Shown: one piece after another, positions 7,602 through 17,838 of the stretch | Layout of the letters: every line of letters begins with the position of its first letter | Numbering within the stretch: position 1 is the stretch's first letter | Assembly: GCA_024697785.1 (NCBI GenBank) | Contig: JAILEU010000099.1 | Coordinates: forward strand, 1 to 50,801 | From: Bacteroidaceae bacterium | GTDB taxonomy: Bacteria > Bacteroidota > Bacteroidia > Bacteroidales > Bacteroidaceae | Length of the DNA: 50,801 nucleotides | Reading direction: 5' to 3' | Position numbers and translations under genes: made by a program | The notes under the pieces: model-generated | What the model was told of the DNA's origin: nothing | The model's input: the letters and a program-made list of their open reading frames with translations, nothing else | Database searches by the model: none

Positions 7602-8001
7602 TATAAAAAAACAGATCGATATGCCCCACCTCTCCATCGCCAACACCGACGGCAAGACCGCGTTCTCGTTCCGCACACCCGGCGTGGGAGGGGTGGAACG
7701 GGTCGGCGAAGCCAGCGGGAACAGTTCCGGCCGCAGGCCAGACGTTGTTAAGGACACGAGGGATGTGGCCTTAATGCCTGCTGGTTTCAGCCTGATTCTT
7801 ACTCCCTCACTCATAGCTCAGACAAGGGCTTGCACGTTATTGATTATCGCGCAGGCCCGCGCACGAGAATAGGGTTTCCCATGCTTTCATGCAGGGGAAG
7901 CCACTTTGTCTTTATCCCCTCTGACATCCTCGATAACAATTCGCTGGTGAGCCACCAGACTTTTCACAATGAAATAATAATATGTCAAACCATTAACAGA
8001 G
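7602..8001 (+). other. Long structured leader upstream of the giant gene
   Basis: About 400 bases separate the predicted start point from the ATG at 8002. The first half is GC-rich, unlike the AT-rich promoter before it. A 12-bp stem with one wobble and one mismatch (7873-7884 with 7891-7902) and a perfect 6-bp hairpin CTGGTG/CACCAG (7944-7958) are present. A reading frame from 7621 (about 83 codons) is open but resembles no protein I know. No riboswitch class could be matched. The role is unknown; an untranslated regulatory leader or a relic of inserted DNA are both possible. Confidence 0.5.
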
Positions 8002-11000
8002 ATGAACGGTATGAGAACTACAATCAACAAAATGACGAGGCCATGGCGGCGGCAGCCGCTGCCGGCTTCCCCGCATGGCCGCCCGCTGTGGGCTGTGGCC
8101 GTGCTGATGTGTGCCATGATGCTCTTCGCGCCGCAGAGGGCGGGGGCCGTAGTAGGCTCCGACCTCGGCGACAACGCGGGCTTCCTGTACAGGTTTATGT
8201 TGGCCAACCTCACTTACAACAATGACAACAACGGCAACAGTCCGTACATCGAGTTCAGTGTGGGCTTCGGCTTCTATTACATGGGCTATAGGGAGGGCTT
8301 CATGGAAGCCAACAATGGCCTGACCATCCGTGCCAGTAAGGACGGCGGGGCCCACTATGAGAACATTATCACCCTCAAGTGCAACAAAGACTTCGTACTC
8401 ACTGCCACTAATAAATACGAAGGGTGCGACTTGCAGGGCAGTAACGAAACCACGACGGAATACACCGTCGGAACGTACTACCACCACAAAGTGCGCTGGA
8501 AACTGCCCAAACAGTGGCGCAACTGTAATGTCAAGCTCACGTGGGAGGGCAACTGGTGCAAGGATGATGGCAAAGACAATCACCACATCACCAACAAGGA
8601 CGGCTATAGCGCAGACAATAAGAACATCACCAACAAGAATGGCTACGACAAAGAAACTCCCTACTCTTTCTCGGTGCGTGACATCCAGTGGGACGGCGAC
8701 TACACCATCGCGCCCGACGGCACCGTCACCGTACCCTATAAGTTCGCCGGCAGTGCCAGGAACACCGATGGTGAGACATTCGTCTATACCAATGTCAACG
8801 GCTCGTATAATGGAAATTGCGGAAAGATAACGCCAACAAGCAACTACAGTGCCGGAACGTACTCTTTCAAGCTGTCAGCCATTGGCAAGAGTTTCCGCAG
8901 CGACAACTTCACCATTGAGCCTTATCACGAGTTCAAACACATGAACGACAAGAATGCCATCAATAACGGCACGAAGTTCTATACGGACGGGGCAGGCGCG
9001 AAAACCATTCACAAGCTTCCTAAAGCCGTGGGTGTGAATGCCTCCTTCGACCAGGATGAACAGCAGGTGGTGGTGACGTGGCAATCCGACCACACGAACT
9101 ATTCCACAGGCGACTGGGACACCTGGTGGGCCATCTACCGCGACGGGGTGTACCTGACGTCTGTGAAGCAGGACGTCGGCAACAACGCCAACTACGACGC
9201 TCAGTCCAAGGTGTACACCTTCGTTGACGACGAATGTCCCTACAAAGAGGCTGTGGAATATGAAATCTATTATATCTGGATAGGATGGGACGAGAAGACA
9301 GCACGGGTGGAGGAACTCAAGTCGGATTCATCCGTCGTCAACACCACGCTCACGCTGCCCGTCAAGGACTTGGCATCGACGAGCCTTGACGACCGCATTG
9401 TGCTCTCCTGGACCTCCGACAAGCATAAAGCCAGCTGGGGCCATGAGTTCCGCATCTATGTGGACAAAGAGACAACCCCCATCTGCACCATCACACCCAC
9501 CGACAACCAGACCGACTACGTCTGGGAGCACCGCACCACCGACCAGCACGTCGGCAGGGTCAGCGACGTCGACCGCGGCATACCCTATACCGAGGAGCCG
9601 CTGAACGCCTGCTCGCCACACGACTACCGCGTGGAGGGGTGGGTCAACGGAGTGAAGCTCAGTGACATCACGCTCAACAAGCGAGCCATCGGCAGCGGCA
9701 CACAGTTCTACAGCCTGAACGCCACGAAGGGTGTCTATCCCGGCATGGTGAAGCTGTCGTGGCACGTCAACCTGCAGGGCAGCACCGATGCCAAGACCTA
9801 CGTCATAGAGCGGCGCACCGCCGAGAACGAGAGTGAACCGTGGGAGACCATCATCTCGGGCATGTCGAGCCGTGAGGAGTACCTGTTGTACACCGACGAC
9901 ACACCGCTGCCCGGCGTCTATTACGACTATCGCGTGACCGTCATCGACAAGTGCGACGACGGCACGCAGGTGACCACCGACATCACCGACATAGGCTTCG
10001 CCCAGACCACCGGCACGCTGAGCGGACGCATCACCTTCGGAGCTGCCGGCACGGCCGTGGCGGGCGTCGATGTGGTGGCCAGGCGCGTCGGTGCTTCCGC
10101 CGCCGACGGGAGCCAGTACCACGCCATGCGTTTCACCGGCACCAACGGCGCAGTGACATGGGCCTACCCCGACGACAGCTACGCTGCCGGGAAATTCTCC
10201 ACCGGCAGTTTCTCCATGCAGATGTGGGTCAGCCCCGATGAATTCAGCGATGCGCGGTTCGCACGCTTCCAGGACAACCGTGCCCTGGGGATGCTGTCCA
10301 CGGGGCAGCTGCTTTTCTGCGACGGCACGGATAACTATGCCTTCGACCTCTACCTGAAGAAGAATGTATATAACCACGTGGTGCTCACCCGCAGCGGCGA
10401 CAGGCTGGTATGCTGTCTCATGGACTACGATGACGACGGCAACCCCGTGATGAATGCCGACACGCTGACACTCACCCGCAGCCTGCCCCTTGAGGGCGCC
10501 ACCGAGTTCGAGCTGGGCTACTTCAAGGGCTATGCTGATGAGTTCCGCCTATGGACGAAGGCACTCACCAAGGACGAGATCATGGAGAACTACGACCATC
10601 TGCTCGTGGGCAACGAGGCGGGACTGGAGACCTACTGGACCTTCGACGAGGGTCTGCGCACACAGTTCTTCGACTCCTCGCGCAGCGGCACCGTCTATCA
10701 CAATCACCACGGACGCATGGGCAGCAACACCGAGCCGTCCACGCTGACACCCAGCGCCTTGCTGCTGAAGGCCAAGACCGACCTCGACGGCAACTACATC
10801 ATCCAGGGCGTGCCCTTCAGCGGCGAAGGCACCACCTACGCCATCATCCCCAGGCTGGGCATCCACGAATTCAACCCCACGCAGTTGCTGCGCTTCGTGA
10901 GCAACAACTCGCTGGTACACAACGGCACCGACTTTACCGACGTGTCGTCGTTCCCCGTCAGCGGCGTCATCTATTATGCCGGCACCACCTACCCCGTGGA

Positions 11001-14000
11001 GGGCGTCAACTTCTATGTCGATGGTACTGCCTGCGTAAAGGACGGCGCGCTGGTCACCACCAACAGCTACGGCGAATTCACCATCAGCGTGCCCATCGGT
11101 GAGCACTTCATCCAAGCAGCACTGGGCGGCCATGTGTTTGCGGGTGACGGCCGCTATCCCGCCGACCCGAATGGCACCGGCGAGGAGACAGTGTACTTCG
11201 ACCGTGCCATCACGGGACTGGAGTTCCGCGACACTACGCTGGTCAACTTCACGGGCCGTGTCGTCGGTGGCGACATCGAGGCGGGCAAGCCCGTAGGCTT
11301 CGGCCAGAACAAGCTCATACCGGGTGGCCCATCGAAGAACAACATCGGCGTCTCGAGACTTACCCTCACGGCACTCAACAGCAGCCCCTATCTGAACGCC
11401 GTGAAGGAGAAGAACGAAACCAGCTTCGCCTATAATCCCAACCCCGCCAAAGCCGATGTGCCGTCGGCCACCGACCTGATTCAGAGCCGTGCGTGGCGCG
11501 GGGCGAACATCGACTCGTGCCGATATGTCTGTATTGAAACCGACCCGCAGACGGGCGAGTTCTCGGCTATGCTGCCGCCCCTGGAGTATGCCGTCGCGGA
11601 CATCGTGGTGGTCAGCACGGGTGCCGTGGTGGGAGGAAATGTGAGCATCGACCTGACCAACATATTGCGCGAATCGTCTGACACGCTACATACTGACAAT
11701 GGCGACGTGCTCTACACCTACAACACCAAGCTTGTCGAGGCCTACCACAGCAGCCCGACGCTCACCGTCAGCCAGACTGACCCCCCCGTGCCCGACGGCC
11801 TCTTCGGCATCAGAAGCGTGAAGTATAAGGATGCCTTGGGCGAAGCCGACATCAGCATCATCAATGGGGGCAGCTACGTCTACGGACATCCCATGTTCAA
11901 GCAGGACGAATCCTATACCTTCAAGTTGGAAGGCTATGAGCAATATGAGAACTACGACAAGAGCGCGACACAACCCGTTGTGACAAAAGTGCCCCTGAAG
12001 AACACCGTTGTTACCATCGACAACTCCCTGTCCAACGAACAAGCCGTGTTCACTGTCGATGGCGAAGTCACCTTCGAGGACGGCTCGACAGCCACGGCCC
12101 GGGCGGGCCAGGTGTATGACCTGAAGAGCAACCAGCTGCAGCTGGGCGAGAACGGCTGTGCAGAGTACAAATGGGAGGGCGGCTTGCCCAACGTGGCCGG
12201 CGACTTCACCCGCACCATCTCCATGTCCTTCGACATCAACGGACGCCAGTATCCGTGGAATGGGAACAGCCTGGCGGGCGTCATCCTGGGCAACCTGCCA
12301 ACAGGTAACAACTTCGTCACCAGCGGACCCGACAAGCTTGACATGATTCTGCGCGACCCACCGGGCACCGGCTCCTCGGCAGAGTGGAGCAAAGGCTCTG
12401 TCAAGTCATTAAGCAAAGTGAACGCAGTGACTGCGTCGGAGTCGGCTGACATCGGCTTTACGTGGAAGTTCGGTCACTCACTCAAGAGTATTAATGGTAC
12501 TGTGGTAGGAACTCCCGGAGCACAGCAAATACTTGCGGCAACCGTCGAACATGATACGAAGGACGACCTCACCACGCATGCCATCCAGGAGTTTGAGAGT
12601 GAGAACGGCGAAACGACGGAGACCACTGTTTCCGTCACAAAGGCCTTCGCCACTTCCGCTGAGGCCGACTACGTGGGTGCCTACGGCGACATATTCATCG
12701 GACAGGCCACCAACGTCGTGTTCGGCAATGCACGTAACATCGGGTTCAAGAGAAACGGCACCGGCTCTGACTTCAGCCTCGCCTTGAAGGACGTCATTGC
12801 CACCAGCTTGATGGGCAGCACCACCTTTGCCTACACCCAGGGATACATCGAGGATTACCTGCTGCCCAACTTCGAGAAAATCAGGGCGGATTTGCTGCAG
12901 ACCACCACGCAGGACTCCATCGACAGCTACAGCCCCCTGAACGGGGTCGGTTATCACAACCTGGGCAAGAAAAAAGGAAACCTCTACCTGACGACGAGGA
13001 CACCTGACGACGAGGACTTTGGCGCCGACAACACCTACACCGTCATCATACCACAGCTCACGAAGGAAGTTCCACTATCGGTGCTAAACGACAAAACCAA
13101 GTTCTTCGACTGGTGCGTGAAGGAAAAACAGTGTACCACCGACAGCATCATGTGGATTAACCAGCAGATAAGGAACTGGCATAAACACCTCAGGTTTAAC
13201 GAGATGGAGAAAGTGCGCGCCTACCAACTGCGTCAGCAGAAAGACAGCGTGAACTATGAAAACTATTCGTTCAACGGCGGTGCCAGCTATTCCTATACCA
13301 TTGAGAAGGACTCAACCCACACCTCTTCCTGGGACTGGACGGTCTCGGCAGGTGTACTCTTAGCAAACAATACGGGTGATTTCTTCAATACATGGGGAAT
13401 AGAGTTCGATACTGAAATTACGGCCACCGGCGGTAAGCACGAGGCCAATGACTCCATCAATAGCTATACCTCGTCGTTCAGCTACACCCTGGCAGAGGAG
13501 GGCATCGATGCCCTGACGGTCGATGTCTATGAGTACGGTGCCTTCGGACCCATTTTCCGTACACGAGGCGGACAGACCAGCAACCCGTATGAAGGCGAGG
13601 TGCGCACCAAGTACTATGTGGAAAACAACGTCAAACCCGTCATCATGGAGAAAACCATGCAGATAGAGTGGCCGCAGATAGACGTCGACGTGAACACGGT
13701 GAGCGACATCCCCACCGGCTCGGCCGCCAACTACACCCTGCGCCTGAGCAATGCCTCGGAGATTGGCGCGGACTTGACCTACAAGCTGTTCTTCCTCGAC
13801 GAGACCAACCCGCAGGGCGCACAGCTGACGATGGACGGAAAGACGCTGACCGCCGAGGGACGCCTCATCAAGGTGCCCGGCAACCAGACGCTGACCAAGA
13901 TGCTGCAACTCAGGCAGACGGACACCAGCGTGCTCAACTACACAGGAAACACCGACCCCGGCCACGAGCTCTTTGAGAAAGGCATCGGCATCGTCTTCGC

Positions 14001-17000
14001 CTCGGAGTCGCAGCCCGAGGAGATTTCCGACACCGTGTTCATCAGGGCCTATTTCACCCCGTCGTCATCGGCGGTCGACCTGGCCCTCTCGGCCCCCACG
14101 CTGAACACGCAGACAGGCAGCGACCTGACGCTGACCTTCTCCGGCTTTGACCGTAACTATCACAACCTGAAAGCTTTCCGACTGCAATATAAAGAGGAGG
14201 GGGCCACCGAATGGACAGAGCTGCGCGAGTATGTGCTCAGGCCAGCCGACAAGACCGACAGAAACGAGCTGCTGCCCGAGTCGGGGGCCTCTGTGAGCTG
14301 CACCCTGCCCATGTCCGCGTGGAGCGACGGCAACTACCTCTTCCGCGTGGTCTCGGCTGCCACCTACGGCAACAGTGAGGTCTATCGCTATAGCGACGAG
14401 GTGGCACTGGTGAAGGACATGCAGCGTCCGCGGCCCATGGGACAGCCGGAGCCTGCTGACGGCGTTCTCGACATCGGCGACGACGTGACCATCACCTTCA
14501 ACGAAGCCTTCGTGAAGGGCGAGCTGACCAAGGCCAACAACTTCACCATCACCGGCGTACTCAACGGTTCAGAGATTGCCCACGAGACGGCACTCCGTGT
14601 GGACGATGGTCCGGTCGCCGTAGCCACCACTGAGGCCAGCATCAACCTGGCCAGCAAGGACTTCAGCATCGACTTGTGGATGAACATCACTGCCCCCGGC
14701 ACACTGCTGAGCCACGGACAAGGCTCGAACAAGCTGGCCGTGGGCACCGACGGCGACGGCAAACTGGTGGTGAAGATAGGCGGCAACACATATACCTCTA
14801 ACCATAGTGTGCCAGCGGGTAAGTGGGCATTCCTGACCATGAACGTGACCGCCGACGGCAAACTAAGCGCCACTGTAGCCTCTGCCGACGAGACCGTATC
14901 GCTTTTCAGCAATAAGGAAGTGGCTACATATGCCGGCAATGGCCCGCTGAGCGTGGGGTGCGGCGCTTCCGCTGCCATCCATGAGCTGCTGCTCTGGGAC
15001 GAAGCCCACGACCTGACCACAGCCTTGATGAACCGCTCGAAGTCGAAGGCTCCGTCAACCCGCCACCTCATCGGCTACTGGAAGATGGACGAGGGCGAGG
15101 GCAAGGAGATTCGCGACTACGCCCGCAACCGCCACATGACCATGGCGAACGAGACGTGGTACCTGGCGGGCGAGAACAAGGCCGTCACCCTCGATGGCAG
15201 CCACTACGTCAGCATCAACACCGCCATGTTGCCCATCTCAGAATACGACGACTACGCCGTGGAGTTCTGGATGCGCGGCGGCGAGCAGGTCGGCGAGGCG
15301 GGGCTGCTCCAGGCTGGTGACGTGGCCCTCTGGCTCAATGCCGACGGCGGGCTGATGATGACCGGCAAGGGGGCCTACAACCCGACGGCACAGCCTGATG
15401 CCCAGTTCACCATTGCCACATCTCAGTTAACGGATAACGCCTGGCACCACATCGCCCTGAACGTCCTGCGCCAGGGAGCCGCTGCCGTCTATGTCGACGG
15501 CAAGCGCGTGCTGACTACCAACGCACTTGGCGTGGGCTCCATCAACAGCGACAGGCTTGTCATGGGCATACGCCGCGTCTATGACGAGACGGTTGGAGGC
15601 ACCGACCAGCACACCTACGACCACCCCTTCAAGGGTGAGATGGACGAACTCCGCGTCTGGGGCGCCACGATGAACGGCGACCAGATAGCTAAGAACCGCA
15701 AGTTGCGCTTCACCGGCGCAGAGCCTGGTCTCATAGCCTACTATCCTTTCGAGATCAAGACGCTCGACGACTATAACCAGGTGGTCACCGTAGGTACGCC
15801 CAACGACCTCACCGGCAGCGGCCTCGAGGCCCAACAGGTCGCGCTCGGCGGTTCTCATGCCGATGCTCCGGCCTACACCGACAACGCTCCCGCACTCCGC
15901 ACAAAGCCGACGGAGACCAACGTCAACTTCACCTACGTAGCCTCCGACGAGAAGATTGTCATCGAGATTGACGAGAACCCCGCCACCATCGAGGGCTGCA
16001 CGCTGAACTTCAACGTGCGCAACGTCCGCGACATAAACGGCAACTACTCCAACGATGCCGTCTGGAGCGCCTATGTGAACCGTAACGAACTCGTCTGGGC
16101 TGACGACGCGCTCGCCGTCACCCAGCCCGTACGCACCACCAGCTCCGTCACCGCCACCATTGTCAACAAGGGTGGCAAGCAGCAGATGTGGACACTGGCC
16201 GGACTGCCTTCATGGCTCACCGCCAGTGCAGAATACGGAACCACCAACCCGCTCAGCGAGACCAAGGTCACCTTCAGCGTCAGCGAATCAACGGCCGTCG
16301 GCAACTACGAGGAGACCATCTACCTCGTGGCCGACAACGGTATCGAGACTCCGCTGACACTCCATGTGAAGGTCACGGGCAACGTACCCGAGTGGACCGT
16401 CAACCCGAAGGACTTCGAGCTCGCCATGAGCCTTATCGGACGTCTTGACATCCTCGGTCTCGAAAGCGAGGACGAGGACGACATCGTGGCCGCCTTCGTC
16501 GGCGAGGAATGCCGCGGCGTGGCACATCCCGTGTACAACAAGCGCTACGACAGCTACTACGTCACCATGGACATCTACAGCAACCAGCCCGAGACGGTCA
16601 CCTTCCGTGCCTACGATGCCTCGGCCGGCATCATCTACCCGCTGGTCGATGCGGACAATGCCCAGAGCATCACCTTCGAGCAGTTTGCACTGAAGGGCAG
16701 CTACGCCACCCCCGTCAATCTGGCCGCACAGGATAAGATTGAGCAGAGCATTCAGCTGGGCAAGGGCTGGAACTGGCTGTCGCTAGGCATCACCACCGAC
16801 GACATGAGCGTCCTTAACGTACTGCAAGACATACTTGATGATGTGATGACTGTCAAGGGACAGACCCTAGAAGATGATCCGCTTTATTCCCGTGAGGAGG
16901 ATGGACTGATAGGGTATTCTGATGAACCATTCACCAATACGAAGATGTATGCCGTTCAGTTGGCTGCCGACCGCACGCTGCGCATCGTCGGACGGCGCAT

Positions 17001-17829
17001 CAATCCCGATGCTACGAAGATTTCGCTCGAACCAGGCTGGAACTGGATTGGCTATTACGGCCTGCAGCTGAGCAGCGTCACCGATGCCTTCGCTGGCATG
17101 AGCCCCGTGAACGGCGACTTCGTCAAGGCACAGACTGGCGTGGCTTACTACGACTCATACGCCTGGGAGGGCTCGCTTGTCACCCTCATCCCCGGTCAGG
17201 GATATGTGGTGAACAGCTCGAAGACCATCGCGTTCAGCTATCCCGCCAAGAGTGTAGCCTCATGGGCTCCCGGACGGACTGCCCGCGGCACCGACGTGCC
17301 CTCTGCGGCTATGGCAGGTGCAGCGAAGGCTAACTCCAGACAGCGTGCTGACGATACCTCTGTTTTCACTCCCGTCGATTACCACCGCTACAGCAGCAAC
17401 ATGTTGCTGGTGGCCAAGGTTGAGATGGAAGGCGAGCCGCTTTGCGGTGTTGAGCTCGGTGTGTTTGCCGGCGAGGAATGCCGCTCGGCCGTCGTCACCA
17501 ATGACGAAGGCATAGCCGTTCTCCTCATTCCGGGTGACGACGAGACGATGCTGAACTTCAAGGTGGCTGTCTCCGAGACGTTGCAGGGCGAATCGGTGGA
17601 GACCCTCGGCTATGTGACGGATGCTGTCATTGGCTCGAAGAAGAATCCTTTTGTTATCAACGTCACCCTCACAGGTATCGATGCCGTTACGGCTCTTGAC
17701 GGCGAAAAAACGTGGTACGATCTCAGTGGCCGTCGCTTAGAGGCTGCTCCCACAGAGAGAGGCGTCTATGTCGTGACCGTCACTACCGACGGCGGCAGGA
17801 CCGTGATGCAGCACTTGGTGAGAAAATAA
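8002..17829 (+). CDS. Giant 3275-residue multi-LamG surface protein with T9SS tail
   Basis: Very large exported protein, probably a surface adhesin or glycan-binding scaffold; the exact function is unknown. A long basic N-region precedes a signal peptide core (PLWAVAVLMCAMMLFAP, cleavage near AGA). Fibronectin-III-like beta modules occupy about 345-690. LamG/concanavalin-like domains lie at about 709-905, 2196-2383 and 2385-2593, each with YWxxDEG- or YYPFE-like ends. Carboxypeptidase-regulatory-like folds lie at about 925-1130, a large unassigned middle at 1150-2100 and a BACON-like Ig domain at about 2696-2795. Then come a VAAFVGEECRG module (about 2805-2890), two GWNWL/GWNWIG repeats (2917-3077) and a final VFAGEECR module (3127-3220). 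The last 40 residues (WYDLSGRRLEAAPTERGVY...LVRK) fit a type A T9SS sorting domain. The stop is 9 bases from the next ATG, implying co-translation. Confidence 0.85.
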   Translation: MNGMRTTINKMTRPWRRQPLPASPHGRPLWAVAVLMCAMMLFAPQRAGAVVGSDLGDNAGFLYRFMLANLTYNNDNNGNSPYIEFSVGFGFYYMGYREGFMEANNGLTIRASKDGGAHYENIITLKCNKDFVLTATNKYEGCDLQGSNETTTEYTVGTYYHHKVRWKLPKQWRNCNVKLTWEGNWCKDDGKDNHHITNKDGYSADNKNITNKNGYDKETPYSFSVRDIQWDGDYTIAPDGTVTVPYKFAGSARNTDGETFVYTNVNGSYNGNCGKITPTSNYSAGTYSFKLSAIGKSFRSDNFTIEPYHEFKHMNDKNAINNGTKFYTDGAGAKTIHKLPKAVGVNASFDQDEQQVVVTWQSDHTNYSTGDWDTWWAIYRDGVYLTSVKQDVGNNANYDAQSKVYTFVDDECPYKEAVEYEIYYIWIGWDEKTARVEELKSDSSVVNTTLTLPVKDLASTSLDDRIVLSWTSDKHKASWGHEFRIYVDKETTPICTITPTDNQTDYVWEHRTTDQHVGRVSDVDRGIPYTEEPLNACSPHDYRVEGWVNGVKLSDITLNKRAIGSGTQFYSLNATKGVYPGMVKLSWHVNLQGSTDAKTYVIERRTAENESEPWETIISGMSSREEYLLYTDDTPLPGVYYDYRVTVIDKCDDGTQVTTDITDIGFAQTTGTLSGRITFGAAGTAVAGVDVVARRVGASAADGSQYHAMRFTGTNGAVTWAYPDDSYAAGKFSTGSFSMQMWVSPDEFSDARFARFQDNRALGMLSTGQLLFCDGTDNYAFDLYLKKNVYNHVVLTRSGDRLVCCLMDYDDDGNPVMNADTLTLTRSLPLEGATEFELGYFKGYADEFRLWTKALTKDEIMENYDHLLVGNEAGLETYWTFDEGLRTQFFDSSRSGTVYHNHHGRMGSNTEPSTLTPSALLLKAKTDLDGNYIIQGVPFSGEGTTYAIIPRLGIHEFNPTQLLRFVSNNSLVHNGTDFTDVSSFPVSGVIYYAGTTYPVEGVNFYVDGTACVKDGALVTTNSYGEFTISVPIGEHFIQAALGGHVFAGDGRYPADPNGTGEETVYFDRAITGLEFRDTTLVNFTGRVVGGDIEAGKPVGFGQNKLIPGGPSKNNIGVSRLTLTALNSSPYLNAVKEKNETSFAYNPNPAKADVPSATDLIQSRAWRGANIDSCRYVCIETDPQTGEFSAMLPPLEYAVADIVVVSTGAVVGGNVSIDLTNILRESSDTLHTDNGDVLYTYNTKLVEAYHSSPTLTVSQTDPPVPDGLFGIRSVKYKDALGEADISIINGGSYVYGHPMFKQDESYTFKLEGYEQYENYDKSATQPVVTKVPLKNTVVTIDNSLSNEQAVFTVDGEVTFEDGSTATARAGQVYDLKSNQLQLGENGCAEYKWEGGLPNVAGDFTRTISMSFDINGRQYPWNGNSLAGVILGNLPTGNNFVTSGPDKLDMILRDPPGTGSSAEWSKGSVKSLSKVNAVTASESADIGFTWKFGHSLKSINGTVVGTPGAQQILAATVEHDTKDDLTTHAIQEFESENGETTETTVSVTKAFATSAEADYVGAYGDIFIGQATNVVFGNARNIGFKRNGTGSDFSLALKDVIATSLMGSTTFAYTQGYIEDYLLPNFEKIRADLLQTTTQDSIDSYSPLNGVGYHNLGKKKGNLYLTTRTPDDEDFGADNTYTVIIPQLTKEVPLSVLNDKTKFFDWCVKEKQCTTDSIMWINQQIRNWHKHLRFNEMEKVRAYQLRQQKDSVNYENYSFNGGASYSYTIEKDSTHTSSWDWTVSAGVLLANNTGDFFNTWGIEFDTEITATGGKHEANDSINSYTSSFSYTLAEEGIDALTVDVYEYGAFGPIFRTRGGQTSNPYEGEVRTKYYVENNVKPVIMEKTMQIEWPQIDVDVNTVSDIPTGSAANYTLRLSNASEIGADLTYKLFFLDETNPQGAQLTMDGKTLTAEGRLIKVPGNQTLTKMLQLRQTDTSVLNYTGNTDPGHELFEKGIGIVFASESQPEEISDTVFIRAYFTPSSSAVDLALSAPTLNTQTGSDLTLTFSGFDRNYHNLKAFRLQYKEEGATEWTELREYVLRPADKTDRNELLPESGASVSCTLPMSAWSDGNYLFRVVSAATYGNSEVYRYSDEVALVKDMQRPRPMGQPEPADGVLDIGDDVTITFNEAFVKGELTKANNFTITGVLNGSEIAHETALRVDDGPVAVATTEASINLASKDFSIDLWMNITAPGTLLSHGQGSNKLAVGTDGDGKLVVKIGGNTYTSNHSVPAGKWAFLTMNVTADGKLSATVASADETVSLFSNKEVATYAGNGPLSVGCGASAAIHELLLWDEAHDLTTALMNRSKSKAPSTRHLIGYWKMDEGEGKEIRDYARNRHMTMANETWYLAGENKAVTLDGSHYVSINTAMLPISEYDDYAVEFWMRGGEQVGEAGLLQAGDVALWLNADGGLMMTGKGAYNPTAQPDAQFTIATSQLTDNAWHHIALNVLRQGAAAVYVDGKRVLTTNALGVGSINSDRLVMGIRRVYDETVGGTDQHTYDHPFKGEMDELRVWGATMNGDQIAKNRKLRFTGAEPGLIAYYPFEIKTLDDYNQVVTVGTPNDLTGSGLEAQQVALGGSHADAPAYTDNAPALRTKPTETNVNFTYVASDEKIVIEIDENPATIEGCTLNFNVRNVRDINGNYSNDAVWSAYVNRNELVWADDALAVTQPVRTTSSVTATIVNKGGKQQMWTLAGLPSWLTASAEYGTTNPLSETKVTFSVSESTAVGNYEETIYLVADNGIETPLTLHVKVTGNVPEWTVNPKDFELAMSLIGRLDILGLESEDEDDIVAAFVGEECRGVAHPVYNKRYDSYYVTMDIYSNQPETVTFRAYDASAGIIYPLVDADNAQSITFEQFALKGSYATPVNLAAQDKIEQSIQLGKGWNWLSLGITTDDMSVLNVLQDILDDVMTVKGQTLEDDPLYSREEDGLIGYSDEPFTNTKMYAVQLAADRTLRIVGRRINPDATKISLEPGWNWIGYYGLQLSSVTDAFAGMSPVNGDFVKAQTGVAYYDSYAWEGSLVTLIPGQGYVVNSSKTIAFSYPAKSVASWAPGRTARGTDVPSAAMAGAAKANSRQRADDTSVFTPVDYHRYSSNMLLVAKVEMEGEPLCGVELGVFAGEECRSAVVTNDEGIAVLLIPGDDETMLNFKVAVSETLQGESVETLGYVTDAVIGSKKNPFVINVTLTGIDAVTALDGEKTWYDLSGRRLEAAPTERGVYVVTVTTDGGRTVMQHLVRK

Positions 17830-17838
17830 GTGTTTAAG

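Noticed and set aside
7680-7760. Possible cobalamin riboswitch because of GAAGCCAG and GGAACAGTTCC strings.
   Set aside because: The conserved order of the B12 box and the other core elements is not present, and the downstream gene is not a cobalamin gene.
7582-7872. 96-codon frame in the leader of the giant gene.
   Set aside because: No recognisable family, no ribosome site, composition like non-coding DNA; kept as a leader rather than a gene.
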